Assembly: GCF_039962115.1 (NCBI RefSeq)
Contig: NZ_JAMPKJ010000012.1
Span: 52,989 to 116,988 of the forward strand
Length of the DNA stretch: 64,000 bases
Direction of reading: 5' to 3'
From: Funiculus sociatus GB2-C1
Lineage (GTDB): Bacteria > Cyanobacteriota > Cyanobacteriia > Cyanobacteriales > FACHB-T130
Below, in pieces: positions 36,568 through 46,643 of the stretch; positions within the stretch are counted from its first letter, which is position 1, and every line of letters begins with the position of its first letter. A program made the translations under genes and the position numbers. The notes under the pieces are model-generated. The model made no database searches, was not told where the DNA came from, and saw nothing but the letters and a program-made list of their open reading frames with translations.

Positions 36568-37541
36568 AAATAAGTGTAGTCAAAAGGCGATCGCTCTGGT
36601 GGACAATTTCCGCCGTCTTCATGCTCGCGGGCATCATTGCGATGGCAATCAACTGGACGCAGATAGGTGCGCCCTTACGTCCCAGTCTGGATTTTGTCGG
36701 CGGCACGCGGTTACAATTTGAACTCGACTGTTCTAAGCCGGACAACTGCAACCAACCCATCGACATTCCCGCAGTTCGGGAAGTTTTAGCCGCTCAAGGT
36801 TTGGCAGACAGCAGCATCCAAGTTTTAACTAAAAAAGTTGGTGGTGAAACCCAGTATGGGTTATCAATTCGCAGCAAAGCACTCGATGTTGAACAACGCA
36901 CCAAGCTGCAAAATGCCTTAAGCGAACTCCGAGCCTTCGACCCCCAAAAAACTCAGATAGACACTGTTGGCCCTACCCTCGGACGACAACTTTTTGCCTC
37001 TGGACTCCTGGCACTCATCCTATCCTTCGCTGGCATCACCATATACCTAACATTTCGGTTCCAGCTAGACTATGCCTTCTTCGCCTTTGCAGCCCTTTTT
37101 CACGATGTTTTGATTACCGTGGGCAGCTTCGCCATTTTAGGTTTGGTTCTAGGTACTGAAGTTGATAGCTTATTTGTCGTGGCGCTGTTAACCATCATCG
37201 GTTTCTCCGTCAACGATACCGTAGTGATTTATGACCGAATTCGGGAAGTTGTCAAACTCAATCCAGAGTTGCATATTAATCAGATTGTCGATGATGCTGT
37301 TAATCAAACCCTAACGCGGTCAATCAACACCACCTTAAGTACGCTGCTGACCTTGTTTGCCCTCTTTTTCTTTGGCGGCGATACCCTGAAAAACTTTGCC
37401 TTAGCCTTGATTATTGGATTCTTTGCTGGTGCTTATTCCAGTATCTTCGTTGCCAGTACCCTATTGGCATGGTGGCGAGAGCGCACAGGTCAATCCAAGG
37501 GCATTCCCGCCACTGAACCAAGAACTTCCGATGAAATCTGA
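36564..37541 (+). CDS. secF: Protein translocase subunit SecF
   Basis: 325 residues. First helix at about 12-30, then [14 protein letters not shown], the periplasmic domain, and five C-terminal helices with [16 protein letters not shown], the conserved intramembrane Asp-Arg region required for proton coupling. It overlaps secD by ATGA. The gene order pdhB-secD-secF is conserved in cyanobacteria. Confidence 0.97.
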   Translation: MKISVVKRRSLWWTISAVFMLAGIIAMAINWTQIGAPLRPSLDFVGGTRLQFELDCSKPDNCNQPIDIPAVREVLAAQGLADSSIQVLTKKVGGETQYGLSIRSKALDVEQRTKLQNALSELRAFDPQKTQIDTVGPTLGRQLFASGLLALILSFAGITIYLTFRFQLDYAFFAFAALFHDVLITVGSFAILGLVLGTEVDSLFVVALLTIIGFSVNDTVVIYDRIREVVKLNPELHINQIVDDAVNQTLTRSINTTLSTLLTLFALFFFGGDTLKNFALALIIGFFAGAYSSIFVASTLLAWWRERTGQSKGIPATEPRTSDEI

Positions 37542-37559
37542 ATTGGGTGAGGCAAGAGA

Positions 37560-38009
37560 ATGAATCAGCCAAGAGGTGATCAATCAGACCAGAAGCCAGA
37601 GGAGCAAACGATTCATCCCTCATGCTTCATCCTTCATCCCTCGGATGATCCCAGCTTTGGGCAACAAGTGCAAAGGTTACACCAGCTGACTGTCTACGGC
37701 AGATGGTTGGTTGCCGGGTTACTCTGGATTACTGTTGGCCCCTTAAGCTTGTGGGGCTTGCGTTACCCAATTTCTCTGATGTGGGAACACTTTACTTGGG
37801 CGGCATTGCGATATGGTCTTTTTTACAATCCGGTGCCGACACTGGGACTCGCCTTCTGTGTTGGCATGACCGTATCCGTTTTGGTCTGGCAAAGTCGTAA
37901 CATTTTGTTGGGAATGCCTCATCGGGAACAACAACGCTTAGAGCAACAGGTGTGTCAAATTCGCCGACAAGGGAAAACACACCCACTTTGGAAGTGGGTT
38001 TGTCAATAA
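37560..38009 (+). CDS. Hypothetical membrane protein downstream of secF
   Basis: 149 residues with two hydrophobic segments (about 48-72 and 90-112) and a basic C-terminus (REQQRLEQQVCQIRRQGK). Starts 19 bases after secF with a purine-rich gaggcaagag before the ATG, so probably co-transcribed. Residues about 17-32 (EEQTIHPSCFILHPSDD) are encoded by ttcatcc heptamer repeats and look like translated repeat. Function unknown; I do not recognise the family. Confidence 0.7.
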   Translation: MNQPRGDQSDQKPEEQTIHPSCFILHPSDDPSFGQQVQRLHQLTVYGRWLVAGLLWITVGPLSLWGLRYPISLMWEHFTWAALRYGLFYNPVPTLGLAFCVGMTVSVLVWQSRNILLGMPHREQQRLEQQVCQIRRQGKTHPLWKWVCQ

Positions 38010-38019
38010 AATTCTCTCG

Positions 38020-38098
38020 TTCCCAGCCTCTGACTGAGAACGCATAAAGGGAGGCTTTGCTCACGGTTAGCATTCCCAGCCTCTGACTGGGAATGAGA
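38020..38098. repeat. Two copies of a ttcccagcctctgactg hairpin repeat
   Basis: ttcccagcctctgactgagaac and ttcccagcctctgactgggaat occur about 50 bases apart. The second forms cattccca / tgggaatg. They lie between the converging hypothetical and kinase genes and could serve as 3' ends for both. A similar ttcccag motif occurs at 46603. Confidence 0.6.
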
Positions 38099-38113
38099 AC
38101 TTGTGATTTCTTT

Positions 38114-40021
38114 TCACGCGCACCGAGACAGAATTGGTTGAGAACGGTACTGCTGAATGGGAATTTTAATCACAAACTCTGCACCCTTCCCTGGTTCGGA
38201 AACACAGGTTAATTGACCGCCGTGCTTTTCTACAATAATTTGGTAGCTAATAGATAAGCCCAGTCCTGTCCCTGCGCCCACTGGTTTTGTGGTGAAGAAG
38301 GGGTCAAATAACTTTCGACGTACTTCCTCGGTCATCCCGCAACCGTTGTCAATAATCCGGATGAGCACATGATCTGAATCTACAACCTCGGTGCAAATCC
38401 GAATCTCTGGGGCTGGGGACTGGGTATTAGGGATTAGGGATTGGGGATTAGGAACCCTTGAAGATTCTTCACCCAGTCCCCAGTCCCTAGTCCCCAGTCC
38501 CCATTCCCGATTCCCCAGTTCCAAAGCATCAATGGCATTACTAAGGATATTCATCAATACCTGATTGAGCTGACCAGCATAACAGTCTATGGGTGGCAGG
38601 TCGCCATACTCTTTAATGATGGCGATCGCTCTCTGGCCTGGAGTAGCCTTTAAGCGGTCTTGCATCAATTTCAAAGTGCTGTCAATGCCTTCGTGAATAT
38701 TGACAGACTTCTTCTCTGCTTGGTCGTGGCGCGAGAAGGAGCGCAATGATAAGACAATTTGACGGATGCGATCCGCCCCCAATTTCATTGAGGACAGCAG
38801 TTTGGGCATATCTGCCATCACAAAATCTAGGTCGAATTCTTCGAGGAAATCTTCGATTTCCGCAGCTGGTTTGGGATAATGTTTTCCATACAGCTGCAAC
38901 AACTCCATCAAGCTTTCAATGTAGTGACTGGCGTATTCCAGGTTTCCGTGGATGAAGCTGACGGGGTTGTTTATTTCGTGGGCGACACCTGCCACCAGCT
39001 GCCCCAGACTGGACATTTTGGCACTGTGAATCAGCTGGGCCTGAGTTTGTTTTAATTCGCTCAAGGCTTGTTTTAGCTTGGCCGCTTTTTCTCTCAATTG
39101 GGCTTCTGATTGCCCTCTGGCTTCCTCAGCCGCTTTGCGCTCGACAACTTCTTTTAAAAGAAGCTCGTTGGCTGCTTTTAGCTCAGTGGTGCGTTCTTCG
39201 ACTCGTCTTTCTAAATCGTCGTTAGCTTTTTCCAGTGCAACTTGTGCAAGTTTGCGCTCAGTGATATCGCGCGTCACGGTAGCGAAGCCGCGCAGCCATC
39301 CGTCTTCGCCTCGCAAGGCTGTTACTACGACATTTGCCCAAAACTGCGAACCGTCTTTGCGTAAGCGCAATGTTTCGCATTCAACCCGGCCTTCCATTGC
39401 CGCTTTTTTCAGGACTTGCTCTGGCTTGCCTTTTTGGATATCTTCGCTGGGGAAAAAGCTGGAGAAATGCTGACCGAGAATTTCACTGGCTTGATAGCCG
39501 TTAATTCCTTCTGCACCTTTGTTCCAGCTGATAATCTTGCCGGTGGTATCCAGCATATAAATGGCATAATCTTTGACATTCTTGACTAGCAAGCGGAAAC
39601 GCTCTTCACTTTCCCGCAGCGCCTCGTCTGATTGTTTGCGCTCAGTAATATCACGGGCAGTGGCGTAAATCAGTTGTTCTTCATGGCAGACGGCGGCGTT
39701 CCACAAAAGCCACTTGTAGGAGCCATCCTTGCAGCGAAAGCGATTCTCAAAGGAAATAGTTTCTGTGCTACTGGAAATTTCCTGCAACTGAGCGATGGTA
39801 GCTTGACGGTCTTTGGGATGGATAAATTCGATCCACTGTTTAGCCGAAAGCTGATCGGTTGTGAATCCCAGCGTTTTTTCGCACATCGGGTTAAGTTGCT
39901 TGAAGTAGCCGTCGAAACCGGCTACGAAAAACATATCCAGAGAGAGCGTAAAAAAACGGTTTTTCTTGACTTCCAATCCTCTGCTATCGCTAATTCGGGG
40001 TTTTGCCGCCTGCATTGTCAT
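38114..40021 (-). CDS. PAS sensor histidine kinase, 635 aa
   Basis: Two or three PAS/PAC domains (about 25-135, 145-260; RDITERK occurs twice), a long coiled coil (about 265-345), HisKA with [14 protein letters not shown], and a HATPase with NILSNAIDAL, DNGCGM and GTGLGLS. Soluble, with no membrane helix. The ATPase region carries an inserted Trp-Gly/Pro-Asn rich stretch (about 500-535) read from repeat DNA (38409-38520). It is a paralogue of the kinases at 30668 and 43305. No response regulator is adjacent; stimulus unknown. Confidence 0.92.
   Translation of the reverse strand: MTMQAAKPRISDSRGLEVKKNRFFTLSLDMFFVAGFDGYFKQLNPMCEKTLGFTTDQLSAKQWIEFIHPKDRQATIAQLQEISSSTETISFENRFRCKDGSYKWLLWNAAVCHEEQLIYATARDITERKQSDEALRESEERFRLLVKNVKDYAIYMLDTTGKIISWNKGAEGINGYQASEILGQHFSSFFPSEDIQKGKPEQVLKKAAMEGRVECETLRLRKDGSQFWANVVVTALRGEDGWLRGFATVTRDITERKLAQVALEKANDDLERRVEERTTELKAANELLLKEVVERKAAEEARGQSEAQLREKAAKLKQALSELKQTQAQLIHSAKMSSLGQLVAGVAHEINNPVSFIHGNLEYASHYIESLMELLQLYGKHYPKPAAEIEDFLEEFDLDFVMADMPKLLSSMKLGADRIRQIVLSLRSFSRHDQAEKKSVNIHEGIDSTLKLMQDRLKATPGQRAIAIIKEYGDLPPIDCYAGQLNQVLMNILSNAIDALELGNREWGLGTRDWGLGEESSRVPNPQSLIPNTQSPAPEIRICTEVVDSDHVLIRIIDNGCGMTEEVRRKLFDPFFTTKPVGAGTGLGLSISYQIIVEKHGGQLTCVSEPGKGAEFVIKIPIQQYRSQPILSRCA
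38409..38520. repeat. STRR-type repeat tract inside the second kinase
   Basis: Units of ggggact, gggattag and ccccagt in both orientations, in frame. It occupies the same position in the ATPase domain as in the kinases at 30668 and 43305. Confidence 0.8.
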
Positions 40022-40387
40022 TTTTCACCTACCTATTTTCCTTAAATGCACTCCTCCATGCTTCCCCTGATTTCTACTGAGACTTAGGTCTTTACTAAAT
40101 TGACATCTTTATGTGGAGTTTACACATAATATAGTTTTTTATGGATGCCTTGACAATTATTAACGAAAATTATATAAAGTATTCGGATTTTGCTGTAGAA
40201 TCCCTGCTGCCCGGTTAGAGAGGATTGGGATTTTCATCCCAAAGGAAAATCGCGATCCCATATCTAACACCAGGGAACAAGCTTTGCCAAGGGTTTTCCG
40301 CCACGATTGGCGCAGCCTGCGTGGGGTGCGCTTATAAGGGCGAACAAACTCTCGTCCGCGCAACGGGAGGCTAGGACGCGATCGCGC
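40022..40387. other. 366-base spacer between kinase and STAND genes
   Basis: AT-rich half next to the kinase (promoter region), then a G+C-richer half (about 40200-40380) with repeat-like strings and an open minus frame (40160-40363) of the sort produced by dispersed repeat DNA in cyanobacteria. No supported gene. HIP1 sites at about 40378. Confidence 0.45.
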
Positions 40388-42745
40388 TCAATCTCTGGGT
40401 GTGCGTTTCTCAATCTCAGCGATGGGTAATAATAGAGTGTCTTCAATATGCGATCGCGTTTTGTCACTTACATCACCGCTACTATTCAGGCAATCCACCA
40501 GTAACCGATTAGCATCATAGTATTGCCTTAGCTTTTGCTTCTGTTGAGGGCTGAACTGCCAACTATCGCTGATATTTTTACGTGGAATGCTTGACATCAC
40601 ATCTGAGAGTTGCTGAAGCCAAGCTTCACCCTTTGCTTGAAACCATGTCTCAAGTTTTTCTATACCTTCACGTACCTTAGGTAAATGGTGTTTTTTGAGT
40701 TTTTTCAGTGAAACTAATTTAAGGTTAGGTTCGCTTGTAATTAGCTCAGGCTTATCTATACTAATTAATTGACGAACCATCCATATAAAGTCAACTTCGT
40801 CTGGTAATTGATTTTTGATATCTTGCAGAGAGCGACGCAGCTCAGGTTTAATGTCTAGTTTAGGATCGAGGCTACGGTCAATACCGGACACAATCTCTAA
40901 TGCAAAGTCAATATTGTCAAGCTCGGTAGTCTTCAATTCACTGAACGGGGAGGTAGGGTCAAGAGGAAGGAGAAAGTTAAGGATGTATCCAAGCGCACTT
41001 GCAAGGTCAAAAGTGATCTCATAATCAATAGCTAATATAATGTCCATGCTATGAGCATCTGCGGCTGCTTCCGAAATTTTATTGTCAATTTCAACGCTCA
41101 AATACCAGGAAATTTTAAGGGCAAGGGCAAGGTATAAGGCTCGAATAAGTGCTGATTTATAGGGAAGTTTGGAGAAAAGAGCTTGCTGTTTTTGGTATAC
41201 CCCTGTTAGGAAATTCTGCAATTTTTTATCATCAGCTACCATGACATCAATCTGTTGCTTAATTAATGTCATGATCTTGTCAATCGATTCTTCACTCGAT
41301 TTTAATCTCGCTATCGCTTCCGCCTGTATCATTGGATGGAGCCAGTATCCTGCTGGTTGAAATGCCACCAACTTCCCTTGAGATTGCAGGTTTTCAAAAC
41401 CTAGCATCCATCCTTGTTTTTTTGGAAAATGTAAAAATAACTCATTTTCCCAAAATTTAGGGATATCCTCTCGTTTTTCTTTTTTATATTCAACTAAACA
41501 GCTACGTTGCAAGGATTCAATGGCTTGTCTTTGTTCTTCTTTGGACAGATCCCAAAGTAAACAAGAAAGTCCAATATAGGGAATTTGAGGAATGTTTTGA
41601 TAGGGATATAATCCTAAGCGACAAAGTAATTTATAGGCTTTAATATCGAACTCTAGCAGACGATCGAACTGACTAGCAATTAAATCTTTTATCTCTCCCT
41701 TTAACAAAAATTCTTGATTATCTTGCCAATAAGCTTCTAAATCACCGTCATAATCTGATTGGATCAGATTATGGAGAACTTTCATAGCTAGGGCGTTTCC
41801 CCCGTAGGCTTTGTGGATGGAACTCAAAGCTGAAGAATGAGTATTAATCTCGAATCTGCTGAAAAACTCTTGCCACGCTTCCTCGTCTAGCCCTGGCAAG
41901 GGGTAAGGCTTAATTAAGGTTAACTTAGCCTCATTCAAACGAGCGCGGCTCGTAATCAATGTGATAGACTTTACCGTTGGATGAATTAAGACTCTACTAA
42001 GTAGTTCTACATAATCACGATGGGGTTTATTCAACTTGCCGTTTTCATCTAGAGCAGTTTCAATATTATCAATTAGTACTCCAATTTTTTGATTCTGGAG
42101 CTTGCATCTAAGTTGCTCCAGTAGCATATCAAAATTATCCTCTAGCTTCTCTACCTTGAAGTATTCTCTTAGTTGAAACTTAATCCAGCGTTCTACAGAA
42201 GTTATACACTGGGCATCCATTCCTACCTGGAGTTCCAGATACTCTAGTCTTTGAGTCTTGAAGTATTGGTGAGCCAGGGTTGTTTTGCCTACGCCGCCTT
42301 TGCCATAAATGCCAATAGTTTTTGCATTCTGACTACCGACAAGGGTGTTGAGGTGCGCGATCGCTTCCTCACGCCCCACAAAATCAGCATTCTTTTTCCC
42401 TTCATCTGGCTGTGGGGGTTGTGGGACTTCTGCTGAGTGTTGTGATCGCCATCTCTCCAGCGCTGTCCGAAAATTCGTTTTTCTAACCTTTTCCCCTAAT
42501 ACTTCTGACAATAGCTTCCATAACTCAGAACCTTCATTTTTTATGTGTTGAGAAGTATAGTCGTGGGTTTCAGCAATATCATCATAATTTTGACCTTGCC
42601 AAGAGCCTCGAAGGATAAGCACTTCGATATCTGCCAATTTTCTTCCTTTTTTGGAAAAAATGGCTTGATTTGCAACTTTTAATGCTACTTCCAATGCTTC
42701 TTCGGCGTTCATCAAGCAGTGAGTATAAAATTGATTCTTTGGCAT
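40388..42745 (-). CDS. STAND (NB-ARC) ATPase with vMAP-type N-terminal domain
   Basis: 785 residues. N-terminal ~95 residues match the vWA-MoxR-associated-protein helical domain (EEALEVALKVANQAIF, ILRGSWQGQNYDDIAE, NFRTALERW). An NB-ARC follows: FVGREEAIAHL, P-loop GKGGVGKT (148-155), Walker B IGVLIDN (221-227) and TSRARLNEA sensor I-type motif. The C-terminal half is helical, ending LRQYYDANRLLVDCLNSS and EDTLLLPIAEIEK, a tail common to cyanobacterial NACHT/NB-ARC proteins. ATG 42745 follows aagtaagg. STAND proteins act as ligand-triggered switches in defence or signalling; no effector domain is visible in this protein. Confidence 0.88.
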   Translation of the reverse strand: MPKNQFYTHCLMNAEEALEVALKVANQAIFSKKGRKLADIEVLILRGSWQGQNYDDIAETHDYTSQHIKNEGSELWKLLSEVLGEKVRKTNFRTALERWRSQHSAEVPQPPQPDEGKKNADFVGREEAIAHLNTLVGSQNAKTIGIYGKGGVGKTTLAHQYFKTQRLEYLELQVGMDAQCITSVERWIKFQLREYFKVEKLEDNFDMLLEQLRCKLQNQKIGVLIDNIETALDENGKLNKPHRDYVELLSRVLIHPTVKSITLITSRARLNEAKLTLIKPYPLPGLDEEAWQEFFSRFEINTHSSALSSIHKAYGGNALAMKVLHNLIQSDYDGDLEAYWQDNQEFLLKGEIKDLIASQFDRLLEFDIKAYKLLCRLGLYPYQNIPQIPYIGLSCLLWDLSKEEQRQAIESLQRSCLVEYKKEKREDIPKFWENELFLHFPKKQGWMLGFENLQSQGKLVAFQPAGYWLHPMIQAEAIARLKSSEESIDKIMTLIKQQIDVMVADDKKLQNFLTGVYQKQQALFSKLPYKSALIRALYLALALKISWYLSVEIDNKISEAAADAHSMDIILAIDYEITFDLASALGYILNFLLPLDPTSPFSELKTTELDNIDFALEIVSGIDRSLDPKLDIKPELRRSLQDIKNQLPDEVDFIWMVRQLISIDKPELITSEPNLKLVSLKKLKKHHLPKVREGIEKLETWFQAKGEAWLQQLSDVMSSIPRKNISDSWQFSPQQKQKLRQYYDANRLLVDCLNSSGDVSDKTRSHIEDTLLLPIAEIEKRTPRD

Positions 42746-42873
42746 AACCTTACTTTTTTGGACTAAATCGGACTATCAATCTCCTTAATTTATAGTACCG
42801 ACAAATTTTTAGATTGGAATCAGAATGATTGCATGAGTTGACTAATGCAACTATCGAGGATTTCAAGCAAACT

Positions 42874-43236
42874 ATGAATATTCAAGTCACACCCACCATA
42901 GAAGTTTTAAATGTTGACTGCATGGAATTAAAATTTCAAGGTCATTCCTTGCGGTATGCGGGAACGGCAGAGGATTTAAAGTTGGTTGCTGAAGACTTGT
43001 GTTTAGCACTTCGTCTCAGTAAGACTGCTTGGATTAAAGTGCCACTAGAGTTCAGGGATTTAGTGCGTGTCTATGTAGGCAGACATCTACAGGGACTTTT
43101 ACTACCAGAAGAGGTCCAGACAGTCAACCAGAATGGAATTGATTATCTGATGAATTCTACCAATAAACGAACTGCACTTCAGTTTATGAAGTGGTTTTAC
43201 GAGGAGGCGCTTCGCTCTATTCACAAGAAAGCTTAA
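42874..43236 (+). CDS. Hypothetical protein, 120 aa
   Basis: 120 residues from ATG 42874; a TTG at 42829 would add 15. The beginning (MNIQVTPTIEVLNVDCMELKFQGHSLRYAGTAEDLKL is quoted only in part) reads like a small beta-sheet domain, followed by helical parts to the basic end SIHKKA. No family recognised. Divergent from the STAND gene across ~130 bases, so joint regulation is possible. Followed by a hairpin/repeat at 43246. Confidence 0.65.
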   Translation: MNIQVTPTIEVLNVDCMELKFQGHSLRYAGTAEDLKLVAEDLCLALRLSKTAWIKVPLEFRDLVRVYVGRHLQGLLLPEEVQTVNQNGIDYLMNSTNKRTALQFMKWFYEEALRSIHKKA

Positions 43237-43245
43237 TACTAATCT

Positions 43246-43301
43246 TGAAGCCCGCGCAGGCGGGCTTTGTTTGTATAGCCGCGAATTCTATTCGTTCGGT
43301 A
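43246..43301 (+). terminator. gaagcccgcgcaggcgggctt terminator with gcgaattctattcg repeat
   Basis: agcccgc / gcgggct stem followed by ttgtttgt works as an intrinsic terminator for the 120-residue gene. The trailing gccgcgaattctattcg string occurs again at 56571-56620 (with gctgcgaattctattcg), so the unit is a dispersed repeat. Confidence 0.7.
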
Positions 43302-43304
43302 TTT

Positions 43305-44969
43305 TCACGCACACCGAGACAGAGTAGATTCACAATTGGACTGCTGAATGGGAATCTCAATTAAAAACTCTGTACCAATCCCTGGTTCGGAAACACAGGT
43401 CAATTTACCGCAGTGTTTTTCCACTACAATCTGATAACTAATTGATAACCCTAAACCACTACCTTTGCCTACAGATTTCGTTGTAAAGAAGGGGTCAAAT
43501 AGACGTTGCTGCACTTCTGATGTCATCCCAACGCCGTTGTCTGTAATGCGAATTAATACTTGATTGTTATCTCCTACTTCGGTGCGAATCTGAATCTGTG
43601 GGATTGGGGATTGGGGATTGGGTATTAGGGATTGGGTATTAGGAATTGGGGATTGGGAATTGGAAGGACTCTTACCCAATTCCTTGTCCCCTGTCCCTTG
43701 TCCCTTGTCCCCACTCCCCAGCCCCCAGTCCTCAGTCCTCATTTCCACAGCTTCAATGGCATTGCAGAGGATATTCATAAATGCTTGATTGAGTTCTCCA
43801 GCATTGCAAGCTACTAACGGAAGGTCGCCATACTCTTTATGCACAGAAATGTCGGGGCGTTGCCCTTGTCCTTTGAGCCGGTTTTGCAAAAATAGTAGTG
43901 TGCTGTCAATGCCTTCGTGAATATCGACTGGCTTACCTTCGGCTTCGTCGAGTCGAGAGAAGTTTCGCAAGCTAAGAACAATATCACAAATGCGTTCTGA
44001 TCCCAGTTGCATTGATGATAAGAGTTTCGGCAAGTCCAATATCAGAAAATCAAGGTCAATTGCCTCCATTTCTTCTTGAATTTCTGGCACAGGTTCGGGA
44101 TAATGCTTGGCATAGAGATACACTAGGTGCAGCAAATCGTAGGCGTAATCGCTGGCATGAGCTAAATTACCGTGTATGTAGTTGACGGAGTTATTAACTT
44201 CGTGGGCGACACCTGCAACAATTTGCCCCAGGCTGGACATCTTTTCTGTTTGAATTAGTTGGGTTTGGGTGCGCTGGAGTTCGTACAGGGTTTGTTCTAG
44301 TTTGGTTGCTTGTTGTCTAGATTGCGCTTCTGATAACCGCAGAGCTTCTGTTGCTAACTGATGAATTTGCGAGTGGGCGTATAGTAACTGATGCACGTCT
44401 AAGAGTTTGTAGGCTCCTGATAGTTGCACTACAATCGGTTCGCACATTGATTCAGGCGATCGCTCTAATGACTGCTGCACTGTTTCTACAATTGAGGCGT
44501 TGCGATCGCATACTAATGTTTTGCTTTGGGCAAAGCTGTATAGCGCCAGTACAGGACGTTTGGAAAATAATTCTAAACTGTAGGGACGGCTCATGCACTC
44601 AAAAAACTGCCGCCGCGAAATCATCCCTACGAAATTACCCCCGTCGGCAATAATGATGCCTGGAAGCAACGGGTTAGCTTCAAAAAGCTTACTTACTTCC
44701 TCGGTGGTACATTCCAAATCGATGCAAGCGTCGTGGAGAGTTAATTCCTCCAATGTAGAATCCAAATTTAGAGGCGATGCTTGGAGGGACGCTTCTACTG
44801 GGTGTTGTTCAAACTCTTGAGTTGGTTGGCAGGCTACTAGGGTTTCTGATGCTTTATTAGTCCATGACAACGGCGTTGCTTGCTTTTGGCAGCCACGGGC
44901 TTCTTCTGAGTAGATGCGCCAGTTAGAAGTGTTTTCTGGAAAAGTTTTAGGCATCAGTACCATAAGCAC
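43305..44969 (-). CDS. CBS-domain sensor histidine kinase, 554 aa
   Basis: N-terminal ~65 residues of no recognised type, then a CBS-like pair (about 70-190: DACIDLECTTEEVSKLF, GNFVGMISRRQFFE), coiled coil, HisKA (VAGVAHEVNNSVNYIH; the motif has Asn-Ser where paralogues have Asn-Pro), and HATPase with NILCNAIEAV, DNGVGM and GSGLGLS. Soluble. The ATPase region contains the translated repeat insertion (about 405-460). Paralogue of the kinases at 30668 and 38114. CBS pairs bind adenosyl ligands, so energy-state sensing is possible, though unproven here. Confidence 0.88.
   Translation of the reverse strand: MLMVLMPKTFPENTSNWRIYSEEARGCQKQATPLSWTNKASETLVACQPTQEFEQHPVEASLQASPLNLDSTLEELTLHDACIDLECTTEEVSKLFEANPLLPGIIIADGGNFVGMISRRQFFECMSRPYSLELFSKRPVLALYSFAQSKTLVCDRNASIVETVQQSLERSPESMCEPIVVQLSGAYKLLDVHQLLYAHSQIHQLATEALRLSEAQSRQQATKLEQTLYELQRTQTQLIQTEKMSSLGQIVAGVAHEVNNSVNYIHGNLAHASDYAYDLLHLVYLYAKHYPEPVPEIQEEMEAIDLDFLILDLPKLLSSMQLGSERICDIVLSLRNFSRLDEAEGKPVDIHEGIDSTLLFLQNRLKGQGQRPDISVHKEYGDLPLVACNAGELNQAFMNILCNAIEAVEMRTEDWGLGSGDKGQGTGDKELGKSPSNSQSPIPNTQSLIPNPQSPIPQIQIRTEVGDNNQVLIRITDNGVGMTSEVQQRLFDPFFTTKSVGKGSGLGLSISYQIVVEKHCGKLTCVSEPGIGTEFLIEIPIQQSNCESTLSRCA
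43598..43740. repeat. STRR-type repeat tract inside the third kinase
   Basis: First half gggattgg / ggtattag units, second half ccttgtccc / cccagtc units, in both orientations and in frame. Same site as in the other two kinases. Confidence 0.85.
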
Positions 44970-45156
44970 CTCTCTAAATTTACTGAATCGCTATGCTACT
45001 ATTCAGCTTTTTCAAAAACTGCGTGTTGACACTGATCAATACAGTCTTGCGATCTGACGTTCCGGATTTTGTGATAAAGATCAACAAAGTAAATTTACTT
45101 AAACTTGCTTAAACTTTACGAAGTGTTCATGAATTAAGCCTCTATCTCTGGAATAA

Positions 45157-46485
45157 TTAGGCAACTAGCCAGGGTAGCCAGATTGCCAAAGTTAAGAGTG
45201 TTACAAATAGCACTGGCAATGTCAGGATGAAGGCAACGGGAATATACTCACCCCAGCTGATGAAGAGTCCTTTACGAGCTAGAATGTGCAGCCATAGCAG
45301 AGTAGACAGGCTGCCGATGGGCGTTATCTTTGCCCCCAAGTCGCAGCCTATGACATTTGCATATATCATTGCCTCGCGGATCTCTGGGGAAGAACTACTG
45401 ATATCTTTAATTGCCAAGGCATTAATTAACACAGTGGGCAAATTGTTCATTACGCACGACAGCAGGGTTGCCAAAAAGCCTGTACCTATTGTGGTAAGGG
45501 TGATTCCCCAGTGAGATAGATTTTCTAAACTCAAGCTGAGGAAAGTTGTTAAGCCAGCATTCCGCAGCCCGAAGACGACTAGATACATTCCCAAGCTGAA
45601 GAGAACTACTTGCCAAGGGGCAACTCGCAAAACTTGGCGGAGGTTAATGACTGGGCGGACTGAGGGTTGGAACCATCGCCCCGCTAAAGCTAGCATGACA
45701 AATGCGCCCAACCCAGCGACTAAGGAAACTGGTATGTTTAAGGGTTCGGCTAAGAAGTATCCGCTTAGTAGCAAGCCTAAAATGGGGAAACTCCAACGGA
45801 ACACTAGGCGATCGCGTATGGCAGTAGACGGGTTTGGCAGAGTGGCACTATAACTACTGGGAATGTTTCGCTGAAAGTAGAACCAGAGGACGCTTAAACT
45901 GCTGACAACTGCGACAACATTCACTGGCACCATCACCAAGGCGTAGCGCAAAAAGGAAATCTGGAAATAGTCGGCGGAGATGATATTAACCAGGTTGCTG
46001 ACGGATAGGGGCAGACTGGTGGCGTCGGCAATGAAGCCGCAAGCCATGATAAAGGCAAGGATAGCTTGACTACCAAAGCCCAGTGCTAGCAGCATTTCCA
46101 TCACCGTTGGTGTCCAAATTAAGGCGGTGCCATCGTTGGTAAATACCGCTGTAATAGCTGCTCCCAATAAGACAATCAGGGCAAAAAGTAAATTGCCTTT
46201 ACCCCTGCCCCACCGGGCGATATGAAGTGCCAGCCAAAGGAAAAATCCAGCTTCATCCAGAATTAGGGAAATTACGATCAGTGCCACCAGGGTGAAGGTG
46301 GCGTTCCAGACAATTTGCCAGACTTGGGGGATGTTCTGCAAGGTGACGACACCTGTGGCAAGTGCCAGCAATGCTCCTCCGCCGGCGCTAAAGCCGATTC
46401 CCAAACCTCGCGGCTGCCAGATGACGAGGGTAAGAGTGAGGATAAAGATAGCGATCGCCCAAACAGAAGATGCTGTCAAGCTCAT
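45157..46485 (-). CDS. ArsB-type anion/proton permease
   Basis: 442 residues and about 12 membrane helices. Similar to Ars[39 protein letters not shown] and the C-terminal [19 protein letters not shown], which are the NDGTAL and GSLxTLLW type motifs of arsenite efflux proteins. No arsR, arsA or arsC is adjacent, so arsenite is plausible but unproven. ATG at 46485. Confidence 0.82.
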   Translation of the reverse strand: MSLTASSVWAIAIFILTLTLVIWQPRGLGIGFSAGGGALLALATGVVTLQNIPQVWQIVWNATFTLVALIVISLILDEAGFFLWLALHIARWGRGKGNLLFALIVLLGAAITAVFTNDGTALIWTPTVMEMLLALGFGSQAILAFIMACGFIADATSLPLSVSNLVNIISADYFQISFLRYALVMVPVNVVAVVSSLSVLWFYFQRNIPSSYSATLPNPSTAIRDRLVFRWSFPILGLLLSGYFLAEPLNIPVSLVAGLGAFVMLALAGRWFQPSVRPVINLRQVLRVAPWQVVLFSLGMYLVVFGLRNAGLTTFLSLSLENLSHWGITLTTIGTGFLATLLSCVMNNLPTVLINALAIKDISSSSPEIREAMIYANVIGCDLGAKITPIGSLSTLLWLHILARKGLFISWGEYIPVAFILTLPVLFVTLLTLAIWLPWLVA

Positions 46486-46553
46486 GGCTATTTGTGCATA
46501 TACTTACTTCGCTTTTGGCATAATACTAAATCTGCCTAAAGGTGTAATTAATA

Positions 46554-46580
46554 CGAAAAAAAGCCTCTCTAGGAGAGGCT
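46554..46580 (-). terminator. Intrinsic terminator of the 1047-aa repeat gene
   Basis: agcctctc / gagaggct (8 bp) with a tag loop, followed on the minus strand by seven T (plus 46554-46561 are A). It lies 60 bases after the stop at 46644. A second hairpin, ttcccag...ctgggaa, lies at about 46603-46625. Confidence 0.8.
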
Positions 46581-46643
46581 GAAATAAATTTGATTCATCT
46601 CATTCCCAGACGGGAGCCTGGGAAGTATAGAAGGTTTCTACTT

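Noticed and set aside
40160..40467. Two minus-strand frames around the STAND gene's end
   Set aside because: Encoded by repeat-like spacer DNA or another frame of the STAND gene.
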